A DNA stretch of 64,000 nt from Pseudogracilibacillus sp037892545 (GTDB taxonomy: Bacteria; Bacillota; Bacilli; Bacillales; Amphibacillaceae). The stretch spans positions 11,514-75,513 of the forward strand of contig NZ_JBBKBG010000009.1 of the NCBI RefSeq assembly GCF_037892545.1, given 5' to 3'. The notes below the pieces were generated by a model. That model ran no database searches. It was not told the DNA's origin and worked only from the letters and a program-made list of their open reading frames with translations. A program made the translations under genes and the position numbers. Positions 25,275-34,737 of the stretch are shown in pieces. Each line of letters begins with the position of its first letter. The stretch's first letter is position 1.

Positions 25275-26186
25275 TTACTTTGCCTCTAAATCTTCAATTG
25301 AATCGATATCCATATATTCAGGAACAGAAAGACCGATTTTCGCTCCTGTTAAATTCGCGCCTAGGTCAACCAGTTTATCTTCATGTTTTTCAAAGAATTC
25401 TCTATGTGTTAAAGGTAACCATGCTGCAACTGTGGCATCCGCATCTCCATTTGCTAATGATTCATAAACGACCGCAACATCTACAGGAGTAACTTTCACT
25501 TCAAACCCTACTTGTTCCATTGCTTCTTTTACAACTCCTGATGAAGCTCTTTCTGAATCCCATGGTGTGGAGACAAGTTCAATGGATTCTCCTTCCCCAT
25601 CTACTCCATCGATCCAGCTAGAAACTTTATCTTCATTCTCTTCTACCCAACGTACTGCCACATCTTCTACTTCATCCCCTGTTTCTTCCGCTTCATACAT
25701 AATTTCTTCCATATCTTCTACGTCCCATTTAAATTGTGATAAAAATTTATAAGCTTGTGGGTACTCTTCTTCAAAACCGATACGTGTTAATGTATTAATT
25801 CCTTCTTCTCCACCATAAATATCAAGAGGGTCCTCTAGATATTTTAAATCAGGATATTTCGCGAACATCCAATGTGGATTCCAACCAGTCACAATAATTG
25901 GTTCCTCATTTTTATATGCACTATCCAATTCGGACATCATTGCAGCTGTGGAAGATAATTCCACTTCCCAACCCGCCAATTGCTCATATTCTTCAATCGC
26001 TTTTTCTGTTGTAACAGAAATTCCTGCTCCAGGTTCAATGCCAATAATGGTATAATCGACCGCCTCGCTATAATTTGTATTCCCATCATTATTTGTTGCA
26101 TCATTATTCGAACTACTACATCCGGCAATTAATAATGCACTCGTTACTCCTAAAGTAATGAAACCTTTCTTAAATATTTTTTTCAA
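25275..26186 (-). CDS. Glycine betaine-binding lipoprotein, OpuAC paralogue 2
   Basis: About 303 residues, lipobox IAGC. OpuAC order: IIGIEPGAGIS, VTGWNPHWMF, STPWDSERASSG, AAWLPLTH, closing YMDIDSIEDLEAK. All three cage tryptophans are retained. TTG at 26186 is preferred because GGGAGTG lies 6 nt before it; the ATG at 26201 would contain that SD and has none of its own. A terminator-like hairpin separates it from paralogue 1, so its expression is probably lower or separately controlled. Confidence 0.88.
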   Translation of the reverse strand: MKKIFKKGFITLGVTSALLIAGCSSSNNDATNNDGNTNYSEAVDYTIIGIEPGAGISVTTEKAIEEYEQLAGWEVELSSTAAMMSELDSAYKNEEPIIVTGWNPHWMFAKYPDLKYLEDPLDIYGGEEGINTLTRIGFEEEYPQAYKFLSQFKWDVEDMEEIMYEAEETGDEVEDVAVRWVEENEDKVSSWIDGVDGEGESIELVSTPWDSERASSGVVKEAMEQVGFEVKVTPVDVAVVYESLANGDADATVAAWLPLTHREFFEKHEDKLVDLGANLTGAKIGLSVPEYMDIDSIEDLEAK

Positions 26187-26208
26187 TGTAAGCACTCCCA
26201 TTTTTTAT

Positions 26209-26249
26209 ATAAAAAAAAGAGGCTATATATATATAAAATACAGCCTCTT
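26209..26249 (-). terminator. Intercistronic terminator between OpuAC paralogues 1 and 2
   Basis: AAGAGGCT (26249-26242 on the minus strand) pairs with AGCCTCTT (26224-26217) followed by an uninterrupted T-run of eight. It begins 8 bp after the stop of paralogue 1 and precedes two more cistrons, so it is probably a partial terminator. Confidence 0.78.
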
Positions 26250-26256
26250 ATTCCGT

Positions 26257-27189
26257 TTATTTCGTATCTAAATCTTCAATAGAATCAATGTCCATATATG
26301 CTGGTACTACTAAACCAATTTTAGCTCCTTCTAAGTTCGGACCTAAATCCACTAACTTATCTTCATATTCAGCGAACAAATCACCATGTGTTCCTGGTAA
26401 CCAAGCCGCAACCATTCCATCCGCTTCACCTGATGCAACAGCTTCCCACATTACAGCATTATCAAGCGGAGTAACTGTAACATCATATCCTAAATCTTCT
26501 AATATGGATCCAACGACATTTGTTGAAGCTACTTCTGTATCCCATTCAACGTACACTAATTCAATACTACCTCCGTCTACTTCATCGATACCGTCTGTCC
26601 AAGCTTCTACTTTATCTTCGTTGTCACCGATCCACTCTTCTGCTGCTTCTTTCGGGTCTGCACCTTCTGAAATTTTTAACATAACTTCCTCTAAATCATC
26701 TGGAGTCCAGTTGAAGTTATCTAATAGTGCATATGCTTCAGGCATATCATCTTCTAAATCTTCACGAACCATCGTATTAATTGTTTCTGCATCACCAAAA
26801 GTACCTTTAGGATCTTCTAAATATTTTAAATCATATTTAGCAAACTTCCAGTGTGGTGACCAACCAGTAACAACGATCGGTTCTTCATTTTTAATTGCTT
26901 CTCCTAATGCGGTAGCCATCGCACCACTTGAAGATGCTTGTACTTCCCAACCTTCTAATTCATAATCTTCAATTGCTTGTTCAGATGCTTTGAAAACACC
27001 TGCACCAGGCTCAATACCAGTAATTTGATAATTCATTTCTTCTCCATAATTAGCGCCAGCATTATTACTATTTGCTGCACCATCATTGTTGTTTCCAGCG
27101 TTATTATCGTTACCACCGCCACAAGCAGCTAATAACAATGTTGCTGATAAACCAGAAACTAAACCAATTTTCTTAAGTTTTGTCAACAT
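26257..27189 (-). CDS. opuAC: Glycine betaine ABC transporter substrate-binding lipoprotein OpuAC
   Basis: About 310 residues. Signal peptide with lipobox LAAC followed by an Asn/Gly-rich linker. Domain order as in B. subtilis OpuAC: ITGIEPGAGVF, VTGWSPHWKF, VYVEWDTEVASTN, AAWLPGTH, end YMDIDSIEDLDTK. The ATG at 27189 has AAAGGGGAG upstream; the earlier start at 27255 would run into opuAB. It directly follows the permease, so this is the canonical operon member, more divergent from paralogues 2 and 3 than they are from each other. Confidence 0.92.
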   Translation of the reverse strand: MLTKLKKIGLVSGLSATLLLAACGGGNDNNAGNNNDGAANSNNAGANYGEEMNYQITGIEPGAGVFKASEQAIEDYELEGWEVQASSSGAMATALGEAIKNEEPIVVTGWSPHWKFAKYDLKYLEDPKGTFGDAETINTMVREDLEDDMPEAYALLDNFNWTPDDLEEVMLKISEGADPKEAAEEWIGDNEDKVEAWTDGIDEVDGGSIELVYVEWDTEVASTNVVGSILEDLGYDVTVTPLDNAVMWEAVASGEADGMVAAWLPGTHGDLFAEYEDKLVDLGPNLEGAKIGLVVPAYMDIDSIEDLDTK

Positions 27190-27258
27190 AAGATGAATAC
27201 TCCCCTTTAACGTAATATATATTTGGAAACTTTTCATACTTGAAAAGATAACCACAAT

Positions 27259-28119
27259 TTACTTTTGTTTGTTCATATTTTGTGTAAAGCGATCAATAAT
27301 GATTGCTAAAATAACGATACCGATACCCGCAACAAAACCTGTACCAACTTGAGCACGTTGTAAGGCAGATAACACTTCTCGTCCTAATCCTGGCGCACCA
27401 ATCATGGAGGCAATAACAACCATAGATAATGCTAGCATTACCGTCTGGTTAATCCCAGCCATAATCGTCGCTTTCGCCATCGGAAGTTCGACTTTAAATA
27501 ACTTCTGTGCCCCTGTACTTCCAAATGCATCTGAAGCTTCTACTAATTCTTCTGAAACTTGTCTAATTCCTAAATTCGTAAAACGTACTGTCGGTGGTGT
27601 CGCAAAAATTAATGATGCAAACACACCTGGAACCATTCCAATTCCGAAGAATGCTACTGCTGGAATCAAGTATACGAAAGCTGGCATTGTCTGCATAAAG
27701 TCAAGAATGGGCGTAATGATGGTTTCGGCAATTTTACTCTTTGCCATTAGTATACCAACTGGCACACCAATAATAATCGATAACAAACTAGCGATTAACA
27801 CTAATGAAAAAGTATCCATTAAATGTACCCAATAGCCTTGGTTTTCAATAATTAATAATCCTATAATGGAAAATATAGCTAATCCAAAGCGTTTTCCAGA
27901 TATAAAAAATGCTAAAATTGCTACGATAATAATCATTGCAATCGGTGGCACCGTATTTAACATTTCGGCTGTCCACTCCATAAAACTACCAAAATGTTCT
28001 TTTATCGGCGTGAATAAGAAAGAAAACTTCTCAGTAATCCATTCTGTAGCTAGTTCTGTTTTTTCTGCAATAGGAATCTTATTAAATAATTGTCCAAGAA
28101 GTAAATTATTCATTTCCAT
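27259..28119 (-). CDS. opuAB: Glycine betaine ABC transporter permease OpuAB
   Basis: 286-residue inner-membrane permease with six or seven membrane segments. The binding-protein-dependent coupling motif EASDAFGSTGAQKLFKVELP lies near residues 195-214, and the preceding MQTMPAFVYLIPAVAFFGIG is typical of OpuAB/ProW. GGGAGTGTGA before the ATG. It overlaps opuAA by 14 nt. Confidence 0.94.
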   Translation of the reverse strand: MEMNNLLLGQLFNKIPIAEKTELATEWITEKFSFLFTPIKEHFGSFMEWTAEMLNTVPPIAMIIIVAILAFFISGKRFGLAIFSIIGLLIIENQGYWVHLMDTFSLVLIASLLSIIIGVPVGILMAKSKIAETIITPILDFMQTMPAFVYLIPAVAFFGIGMVPGVFASLIFATPPTVRFTNLGIRQVSEELVEASDAFGSTGAQKLFKVELPMAKATIMAGINQTVMLALSMVVIASMIGAPGLGREVLSALQRAQVGTGFVAGIGIVILAIIIDRFTQNMNKQK

Positions 28120-29302
28120 TCACACTCCCTTCATTAGCTAGTCCAGCTATAACAGCACCTCGCACGAGTACACCAGCTAATTTTCCATCTTTAATAACTG
28201 CTAATGGAATTGGAGTATCATAAATCATATTAAAGATTTCATTCATCGGTGTTTCGATATCTACTTCAGTAATATCTGTACGTAATATTTCGTTTAAATC
28301 CGTTATTTCTTCTTTTCTAGCCTTTAATGCGTCATCTGCCGTTACATACCCTTGTAAACGACGGTCTTTATCGACAACTAAAATACTAGAAATTCCTTCG
28401 GCACGCATTCTTTCTAAAGCAACACGTGGTCCATGACGGTCAATATTCACCGTTTCAGGTCGTTTCATAATATGTCCTGCCGTTAAAACTTTCGAACGGT
28501 CCACATCTTCCACAAACTTTTCTACATAATCGTTCGCTGGATTTGTTAAAATTTCTTCCGGCGTTCCAATTTGAACTATTTCACCATCTCGCATTAATGC
28601 AATTCGATCGCCTAATCGTAATGCTTCATCAAGGTCATGCGTAATAAATAAAATAGTTTTCTGCATTTTCGCTTGTAAATCGACCATTTCATCTTGCATA
28701 TCTTTACGAATTAATGGGTCCAGAGCAGAGAATGCCTCATCCATTAATAAAACTTCAGGATCATTCGTTAATCCTCTAGCTAAACCAACACGTTGTTGCA
28801 TCCCACCTGAAAGTTGGCCAGGATATTGATTCGCATAATCCTCTAATCCTACTAATTCTAAAGATTTTAAAGCAATTTCTTTTCGTTTTGCCTTATCCAT
28901 TTTCTGAATTTCTAAACCAAATTCTACATTTTCTAATACAGTACGATGCGGGAATAAGGCAAAACGTTGGAAAACCATACTCATTTTTTTACGTCTTACT
29001 TCACGTAAAGACTTTTTATCTAAGTTAGAAATATCTTTCCCATCAACTTTAATGATACCCTTTGTCGGTTCAATTAATCGATTAATTAATCTAATTAATG
29101 TTGATTTACCACTACCTGATAAACCCATAATAACGAAAAATTCCCCTTGTTCTACAGAGAATGTTGCATTGTTTACCGCAACCGTACAACCGGTTTTGTT
29201 TAAAACCTCTTCTTTAGAAGCACCTTCATCTACTAATTTCAATGCTTCTTTTGTATTTTTACCAAATACTTTTGTTAGTCCTTCTACTTCTATTACTGGC
29301 AC
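28106..29302 (-). CDS. opuAA: Glycine betaine ABC transporter ATP-binding protein OpuAA
   Basis: 398 residues. ATPase domain with the osmoporter-type insertion before Walker A (GASKEEVLNKTGCTVAVNNA). Walker A GLSGSGKST near residue 59, signature LSGGMQQRVGLARG near 166, Walker B LLMDEAFSALDPLIR near 188, H-loop THDLDEA. Two C-terminal CBS domains (about 280-390: IMKRPETVNID and TDITEVDIETPMNEIF) sense ionic strength in this family. GTG start at 29302 with GAGGTG upstream. First gene of the operon. Confidence 0.95.
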   Translation of the reverse strand: MPVIEVEGLTKVFGKNTKEALKLVDEGASKEEVLNKTGCTVAVNNATFSVEQGEFFVIMGLSGSGKSTLIRLINRLIEPTKGIIKVDGKDISNLDKKSLREVRRKKMSMVFQRFALFPHRTVLENVEFGLEIQKMDKAKRKEIALKSLELVGLEDYANQYPGQLSGGMQQRVGLARGLTNDPEVLLMDEAFSALDPLIRKDMQDEMVDLQAKMQKTILFITHDLDEALRLGDRIALMRDGEIVQIGTPEEILTNPANDYVEKFVEDVDRSKVLTAGHIMKRPETVNIDRHGPRVALERMRAEGISSILVVDKDRRLQGYVTADDALKARKEEITDLNEILRTDITEVDIETPMNEIFNMIYDTPIPLAVIKDGKLAGVLVRGAVIAGLANEGSVNGNE

Positions 29303-29381
29303 ACATTTTCACCTCAACCTATATTTGATGATCCATTTTCAAGCTTTAAAAATGAACATCACTTATTAACGTTAACATTCT

Positions 29382-29410
29382 TCTATACCTTATTTCAAAT
29401 TGCATTGACA
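29382..29410 (-). promoter_or_regulatory. Candidate promoter of the opuA operon
   Basis: On the minus strand TGTCAA (29410-29405), 17 bp, TATAGA (29387-29382). A TTAACGTTAA palindrome lies a few bases downstream (about 29367-29376) and could be an operator. The -35 is weak, so this is tentative. Confidence 0.4.
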
Positions 29411-29554
29411 TTCATTTATTTGTTAAACAAGCGATTTATTATGATTCATCTTAATTTTCTATATGATTACTGACATTTGCTCGAATATGCTCAATAAATA
29501 TCAGTTTTATGAAGAGTTTGTGAAAGAATTGCCAAATATACCGTAGAAGATGTT

Positions 29555-30325
29555 TTATTTTCCTTGGAATTGAGGTTTTCGCTTTTCTAAAAATGCCCGA
29601 ACTCCCTCTCGATGATCTTTTGATTGTGATGCTTTCAATTGTCCCTCTTTTTCCAATAGTAATATTTCTTCTAATTGTTGTTTATTTTGTGTATGTAAAA
29701 TTTCTTTCGTTTGTAAAAATGCTTGGATTGGCCCTTGTGAAAGTTTACTTGCCAATATTTTTGCTGCTACAAAAGCATCCTCTTCTGATAAAACATCTAC
29801 ATATCCGGCTTGTTTCGCTTCTTCCGCATTCATCTGTTCTAAACTCCATATGAATTGTTTTGCTTTTTCGGTACCTACTCTCTGTTGTAAGAAAAAATGA
29901 GCTCCTCCGTCTGGAATAAGTCCAATTCCTCCAAACAACATACCAAATTTAGCTTCTTTATTTGCAACAACATAATCAGCGTTTAACGCAAGGCTCATAC
30001 CAAGTCCTGCTGCAGAACCGTTCACTGCGGAAATAACTATTTTTGGCATGAAATATAGTGTCGTTACAATATTTGTAATCGCATTCATTAAATCGTCAAA
30101 TAAATCAACGTCTTTTAATGTTGCCATCATACTTACATCGCCACCCGCACAAAACGCCTTTCCTTCTCCTGTAATAATGACAATTTTGTCTTCATTGTTT
30201 TTTACTTCCTTGATAATCGCTTCTAACTGTTCTAATGCTTCAATATCTAAAGCATTGTATGTTTCCGGCCTATTTAATTGAATAATGGAAACGCCACTTT
30301 CACGAATTAACTGTACCTTTTTCAT
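29555..30325 (-). CDS. Enoyl-CoA hydratase/isomerase family protein (YhaR-like)
   Basis: 256-residue crotonase. Oxyanion-hole segments KAFCAGGDVSMM near residue 58 and SAVNGSAAGLGMSLAL near 104, and the active-site loop LIPDGGAHFFLQQRVG near 137, in which Asp follows Pro as in isomerase-like members. ATG at 30325 has AGGAGTG at good spacing. An upstream FadR-like operator puts it in the fatty acid beta-oxidation regulon. Similar in size and sequence to B. subtilis YhaR. Hydratase versus isomerase is unresolved. Confidence 0.87.
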   Translation of the reverse strand: MKKVQLIRESGVSIIQLNRPETYNALDIEALEQLEAIIKEVKNNEDKIVIITGEGKAFCAGGDVSMMATLKDVDLFDDLMNAITNIVTTLYFMPKIVISAVNGSAAGLGMSLALNADYVVANKEAKFGMLFGGIGLIPDGGAHFFLQQRVGTEKAKQFIWSLEQMNAEEAKQAGYVDVLSEEDAFVAAKILASKLSQGPIQAFLQTKEILHTQNKQQLEEILLLEKEGQLKASQSKDHREGVRAFLEKRKPQFQGK

Positions 30326-30347
30326 TAAAATCACTCCTATATCATTT

Positions 30348-30376
30348 ATGAATAGTCATTCATTATGTGTATTATA
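30348..30376 (-). promoter_or_regulatory. FadR-like operator and -10 of the enoyl-CoA hydratase gene
   Basis: Minus strand TATAAT (30376-30371) followed by ATGAATGACTATTCAT (30363-30348). The latter matches the known B. subtilis FadR box TGAATGAMTANTCATTCA except at its end. The position just downstream of the -10 fits repression relieved by long-chain acyl-CoA. Confidence 0.68.
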
Positions 30377-30520
30377 ACCTATTTTCCCTAAAAATCATAT
30401 AGTGTGATTTTTTATAATTCAAGCATGTTTAGTATGGACTATATCCAACCTCCAATCTTATTTGATTCTATAAGAACATATACCCATTTACAAAAAATTC
30501 AAACTATTTTTCATTAAAAA

Positions 30521-30663
30521 GAACTCAGGACATTAGTTCGTAAACATCTACAACATATAAATAAAGGCATACTAAATAATTCGTTCACGTTCAGAAAGAT
30601 AAACCATACCTTTTTCATCATTATTTGCATGTTGTATTAACGCTTACTATGTCCTAAGTTCCT
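30521..30663. repeat. Long inverted-repeat element C
   Basis: GAACTCAGGACATTAG (30521-30536) and CTATGTCCTAAGTTC (30648-30662) are imperfect inverted copies enclosing about 110 bp. It occupies most of the gene-free stretch between the lipoprotein gene and the enoyl-CoA hydratase promoter. I see no ORF or other signal in that stretch. Confidence 0.55.
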
Positions 30664-30673
30664 AAAATACTAT

Positions 30674-31114
30674 TTACTGTCGAAACATTTCTGCCAGTGC
30701 TGTTCGTTCTTGTTGCAATGCCTTTACCGTTTCTTCAGATACTTTACTCTGTTCTTCAAATTCATTTATAAATGCATTTGTTGTTTGATACACTGCCATT
30801 AGTTGTTCAAATAGTTCCTCTCCCTCTATGACCCATTCACCTTCTTCTAAACCTAATTCAATCGTCCAATTCGCCATTTCCGCCTTATCATACTTCGTTC
30901 CTTCTCCAAATATAAATAACTGTTCATTAGTTTTAGTTATTTCTTGTACATCTGTTTCCTCCATTGAATCCAACGCCTTATCGATAAGTGGAATGATTGT
31001 ATCAACATATTCTTTCACCGCTGAAAATCCGTCGACATCGTATGCGTCATGATCTGATTGACAACCAATTAACATCATACATAGAACCGTTAGTATTAAA
31101 ATTCCTTTTTTCAT
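30674..31114 (-). CDS. Hypothetical lipoprotein
   Basis: 146 residues. Type II signal peptide MKKGILILTVLCMMLIGCQS with the lipidated Cys at 18. The mature part is acidic and mostly helical, with no family I recognise (an ELGLEEGEWVIEGEELFEQL stretch near 88-107 and a possible coiled coil at the C terminus). AAAGGAGC precedes the ATG. It follows the aminotransferase gene by 13 nt, so the two are probably co-transcribed. Function unknown. Confidence 0.75.
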   Translation of the reverse strand: MKKGILILTVLCMMLIGCQSDHDAYDVDGFSAVKEYVDTIIPLIDKALDSMEETDVQEITKTNEQLFIFGEGTKYDKAEMANWTIELGLEEGEWVIEGEELFEQLMAVYQTTNAFINEFEEQSKVSEETVKALQQERTALAEMFRQ

Positions 31115-31127
31115 CTACTTGCTCCTT

Positions 31128-32291
31128 TTATTCGAATGTTAAAGTTGCTAAACGCTCTATAGCATCTTGTAATGTCTCCGCGTCCTGTACTAAAGCAATT
31201 CGTACATAACCTTCTCCTTCTGTTCCAAAGGAAGTACCTGGAACCGTAACAATACCTACTTGTTCGATTAATTTAAAGGAAAAATCAATGGAGCTCATAT
31301 CATAAGGATATTTAGCCCAGATAAACATGCCACCTGTAGAAGGAGCAACTTCCCAGCCAATCTTTCGTAACCCTTCCATCATGATTTGATGGCGTTCCTT
31401 GAAAACAATTCTTAATTGGTCCGTAATTTCTTCTGCATTCTCTAAAGCAGTCACTGCCGCTTTTTGAATCGGTGCAAAAATCCCATAATCTAAATTAGAT
31501 TTTAATTGTTTTAATACGGTGATTGCATCTTTATTCCCTACAAAATATGCAATCCTTGCACCAGCTAAGCTAAAGCTTTTGGATAAAGAATTAATTTCAA
31601 GTCCAACATCTTTTGCTCCATCTATTGAAAGGAAGCTTGATGGTTGGTTCCCTTCAAAATAATATTCCGAATATGCCGCGTCATGTAGAACTAAAATATT
31701 ATATGTAGTACATATTTCAATCACTTCTTTAAAAAAACGGTCATTTGGCATTGCTGGAACAGGATTACCCGGTAAATTCAAAATAAGTAATTTAGCCTTT
31801 TGCAATATCTCTTCAGGAACATCTTTTAAATTAGGTAAATAATTATTTTCCTTCTTCAGTGGCATATAGTATGGTTCTGCACCTGCTAATTTTATGCCAG
31901 CATCGTATGCAACATATGCTGGATTTGTCGTTAAAACAATATCCCCTTCATTGCAAAATGCAATCGGTAAATGCACGAGACCTTCTTGTGATCCCATCGT
32001 TTGTAAAACTTCTGTCTCTGCATCTATATCGACATTTACTCTACGTTTATAATAATCGCTAACAGCCTCATTAAAAGATTTAATTCCGGTTAATGTGTAT
32101 CCATACATATTTTCTTGTAAACTTGTATCAGATAATGTTTTTCGTATTTTTTCATTTGGTGGAAGATCTGGGCTTCCTAAACTTAAATCAATTATTTTCA
32201 CACCAGTTTCTGCCTTTTCATTTGCCGCTTTTTTTAAATCTCCAAAAATTGCTGGTGAAAAATTATCCATTTTTTTCGAATGCTGAATCAT
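31128..32291 (-). CDS. Class I/II aminotransferase (LL-diaminopimelate aminotransferase-like)
   Basis: About 387 residues, PLP-dependent fold type I. Substrate and cofactor motifs: DLSLGSPDLPPNEKIR near residue 36, YGYTLTGIKSFNEAV near 63, NLPGNPVPAMP near 170, and the Schiff-base lysine in NSLSKSFSLAGARIAY near 233. It ends with GTSFGTEGEGYVRIAL, which carries the C-terminal arginine. The family includes DapL, MtnE and alanine/aspartate transaminases, and the sequence alone does not fix the substrate. The start at 32291 is chosen over 32303, where the SD would be too close. Confidence 0.82.
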   Translation of the reverse strand: MIQHSKKMDNFSPAIFGDLKKAANEKAETGVKIIDLSLGSPDLPPNEKIRKTLSDTSLQENMYGYTLTGIKSFNEAVSDYYKRRVNVDIDAETEVLQTMGSQEGLVHLPIAFCNEGDIVLTTNPAYVAYDAGIKLAGAEPYYMPLKKENNYLPNLKDVPEEILQKAKLLILNLPGNPVPAMPNDRFFKEVIEICTTYNILVLHDAAYSEYYFEGNQPSSFLSIDGAKDVGLEINSLSKSFSLAGARIAYFVGNKDAITVLKQLKSNLDYGIFAPIQKAAVTALENAEEITDQLRIVFKERHQIMMEGLRKIGWEVAPSTGGMFIWAKYPYDMSSIDFSFKLIEQVGIVTVPGTSFGTEGEGYVRIALVQDAETLQDAIERLATLTFE

Positions 32292-32462
32292 CTTGATTTC
32301 CATCCCCTTTTATAACAATCTCCTCTTCTATTCTACCATGAAAATTTTATTTACAAATAAATCATCTTCACACAGCATATTTCCTGGGAAATATTTTTGA
32401 AAGTAGACGAAAACAGCCATTATATGATACGTTAAAGAAAACTTATTTTAGGAGATTGAAAC

Positions 32463-33518
32463 ATGACTTGGGATTATTTAATTTCATTAGAACATTTGAA
32501 AACAATCGGGATTACCATCGGGATTTTCCTATTATTTATTTTGTTCCGAAAAATTTTCACAAAATATATATTTAAATTTTTACTTAAAATTGGTCATAAA
32601 GGGAAAACAGCACTATTTCCAAATATTTTAGCTGCTTTTGAACGACCATTACAGTGGTTTTTCATCGCATTAGGATTATATGTTTCCATTCAATATTATC
32701 CACATTATCATGCGATTGATGAACCGATGTATAAATTATTACGTGTTTTTGTAATTTTTTTAATTACGTGGGGATTATTGAATTTAGCTTCTAGTTCTTC
32801 ACAGATGTTTCGTTTTATTAATGAAAAAACGAATATTAAACTGGATGATATTTTAATTCCATTTTTATCACGTTCGTTACAAGTAATCATTATCGCAATT
32901 AGTATTAGTGTTATTTTGCAAGAGTTCAACTATCAAGTCGGAGGCTTTTTAACTGGATTAGGGCTAGGTGGACTTGCTTTTTCATTAGCTGCACAAGATG
33001 CTATCGCAAATTTATTTGGTGGAATTATTATTATTACGGAAAAACCTTTTACAATAAATGATTGGATTACAACACCTAGTGTAGATGGAACGGTGGAGGA
33101 TATATCGTTTCGCAGTACAAGAGTAAGAACTTTTTCACAAGCGCTTGTAACAGTTCCAAATGCTACACTTGCAAATGAGCCCATTACGAATTGGAGTAAA
33201 ATGGGGAAACGTCAAATCACATTTTCGTTTATGCTTATGTACGATACTCCAACAACCATCGTAGAAAATGCTGTTACAAAAATCGATGAAGCTATTCGCA
33301 CCCATCCAGAGGTACATCAAGAGACAATTTATGTGAAAGTGAATAATTTAACAGATCAAGGAATTGAAATTATGTTAAATTTCTTCACCGCTTCCACTGA
33401 TTATGATCCATATATTAATACGCGTGAACAATTAAACCTTCGTATTTTAAACATATTAAAAGAAGAAGGAGCAGAAATCGCTACACCAATGCGTAATTTT
33501 CAAACAGAACAAGAATAG
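32463..33518 (+). CDS. MscS family mechanosensitive ion channel
   Basis: 351 residues with four to five membrane helices. The pore-lining helix is GGFLTGLGLGGLAFSLAAQDAI near residues 160-181 with the small-residue packing of MscS, followed by NLFGGIIIITEKPFTINDWI. The cytoplasmic beta domain has GTVEDISFRSTRVRTF and VPNATLANEPITNWS near 225-245. AGGAGATTG precedes the ATG. It probably releases solutes on hypo-osmotic shock, fitting the betaine uptake genes nearby. Confidence 0.92.
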   Translation: MTWDYLISLEHLKTIGITIGIFLLFILFRKIFTKYIFKFLLKIGHKGKTALFPNILAAFERPLQWFFIALGLYVSIQYYPHYHAIDEPMYKLLRVFVIFLITWGLLNLASSSSQMFRFINEKTNIKLDDILIPFLSRSLQVIIIAISISVILQEFNYQVGGFLTGLGLGGLAFSLAAQDAIANLFGGIIIITEKPFTINDWITTPSVDGTVEDISFRSTRVRTFSQALVTVPNATLANEPITNWSKMGKRQITFSFMLMYDTPTTIVENAVTKIDEAIRTHPEVHQETIYVKVNNLTDQGIEIMLNFFTASTDYDPYINTREQLNLRILNILKEEGAEIATPMRNFQTEQE

Positions 33519-33524
33519 AAAAAG

Positions 33525-33556
33525 GCGATAAAGAATTTATATCTTTATCGCTTTTT
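33525..33556 (+). terminator. Terminator of the MscS gene
   Basis: GCGATAAAGA (33525-33534) / TCTTTATCGC (33542-33551) with a 7-nt loop and a T-run, directly after the stop codon. Confidence 0.88.
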
Positions 33557-33615
33557 CTTATTTTATGGTACGATATGTAAGGATTAATAATAATAATATG
33601 GAGGTTTTATGTTTC

Positions 33616-34530
33616 ATGTGGTTTATATTTGCTATCATTACAGCAATTGCTTGGGGTGCAGCCAATTTATTTTATAAAAAAGGATCGAATGTTGAAGAAA
33701 AGTACACACATTTAAAAATTGTCATTATGGTTGGATTTGTTATGGGAATTCATGCAACCGCATATATGCTTATAAAAGATATTGCTTTTGACCCTTTTGA
33801 CATGGTTCGTTATTTTCCAGTATCATTTATGTATATTTTATCGATGACAATCGGATATATTGGATTACGGTACATCGAATTATCGATTGCAGCACCAGTT
33901 CAAAACTCAGCTGGAGCAGTAAGTGCAATTTTATTATATATTTTCTTTCCACGCGAAATGAGTATGATAGATATTGCCGGAATTATTATTGTTACAATCG
34001 GCGTTATTACATTAGCTGTTTATGAAAAACAAGCAGAAACATATGCATTAAAAAGACAAAATGAAATAATTGATCCTAAATACCAATTAAGTTTTTTAGC
34101 GATTACATTTCCGATTTTATATGCGTTAATTGATGGAATTGGTACATTTTTGGATGGTATCTATTTGGATGAACTAGCATTAATCCCTGAGGATAATGCA
34201 TTAGTTGCGTATGAATATACGTTTTTTATCGTCGCCGTACTCTCATTTATATATGTACGTTTTATAAAAAAAGAGAAATATTCCTTATTTAAAGAAAAAG
34301 ATCGAGGAACAGCCGCGATTTTAGAAACAACTGGGCAATTTTTCTATGTATTTGCCATTGCAGGAAATGCGATAATCGCTGCACCACTTATTGCAGCACA
34401 CGGAATATTTTCTGTAATTTTATCAAGAATTTTCCTTAAAGAAGTTTTATCCACCCGCCAATACGTTATGATTGGGGTCGTGATGTTCGGAATTATTTTA
34501 TTAGGCTTATCAGAAGGACTTGCTGAATAG
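33616..34530 (+). CDS. EamA/DMT family transporter
   Basis: About 304 residues, ten membrane segments in two homologous halves, starting WFIFAIITAIAWGAANLFYKKG and ending IGVVMFGIILLGLSEG. The second half carries AAPLIAAHGIFSVILSRIFLKE, the usual EamA signature. The first in-frame Met codons upstream (33565, 33598) precede or include the GGAGG at 33601, so 33616 is preferred. Substrate unknown (metabolite exporter or permease). Confidence 0.83.
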   Translation: MWFIFAIITAIAWGAANLFYKKGSNVEEKYTHLKIVIMVGFVMGIHATAYMLIKDIAFDPFDMVRYFPVSFMYILSMTIGYIGLRYIELSIAAPVQNSAGAVSAILLYIFFPREMSMIDIAGIIIVTIGVITLAVYEKQAETYALKRQNEIIDPKYQLSFLAITFPILYALIDGIGTFLDGIYLDELALIPEDNALVAYEYTFFIVAVLSFIYVRFIKKEKYSLFKEKDRGTAAILETTGQFFYVFAIAGNAIIAAPLIAAHGIFSVILSRIFLKEVLSTRQYVMIGVVMFGIILLGLSEGLAE

Positions 34531-34544
34531 CATTTGTATACACA

Positions 34545-34585
34545 AATCTTAACGTACATATCAATCTGTACGTTAAGATTTTTCT
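34545..34585 (+). terminator. Terminator of the EamA transporter gene
   Basis: AATCTTAACGTACA (34545-34558) / TGTACGTTAAGATT (34567-34580), 14-bp perfect stem and T-run. Confidence 0.9.
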
Positions 34586-34737
34586 TTTATCCTCCATTCA
34601 AAACTATTACATATATTTCAGTTGTTTATCTACTTGTGTGAACTGGTCGTTTGCTCTGCAGCATAAAACCTTTGTGACCGGTCTCAGTCTAAAAAGCTCA
34701 CTGAATGGGCTCTTTTATGCACCACATGCTCGCATCG

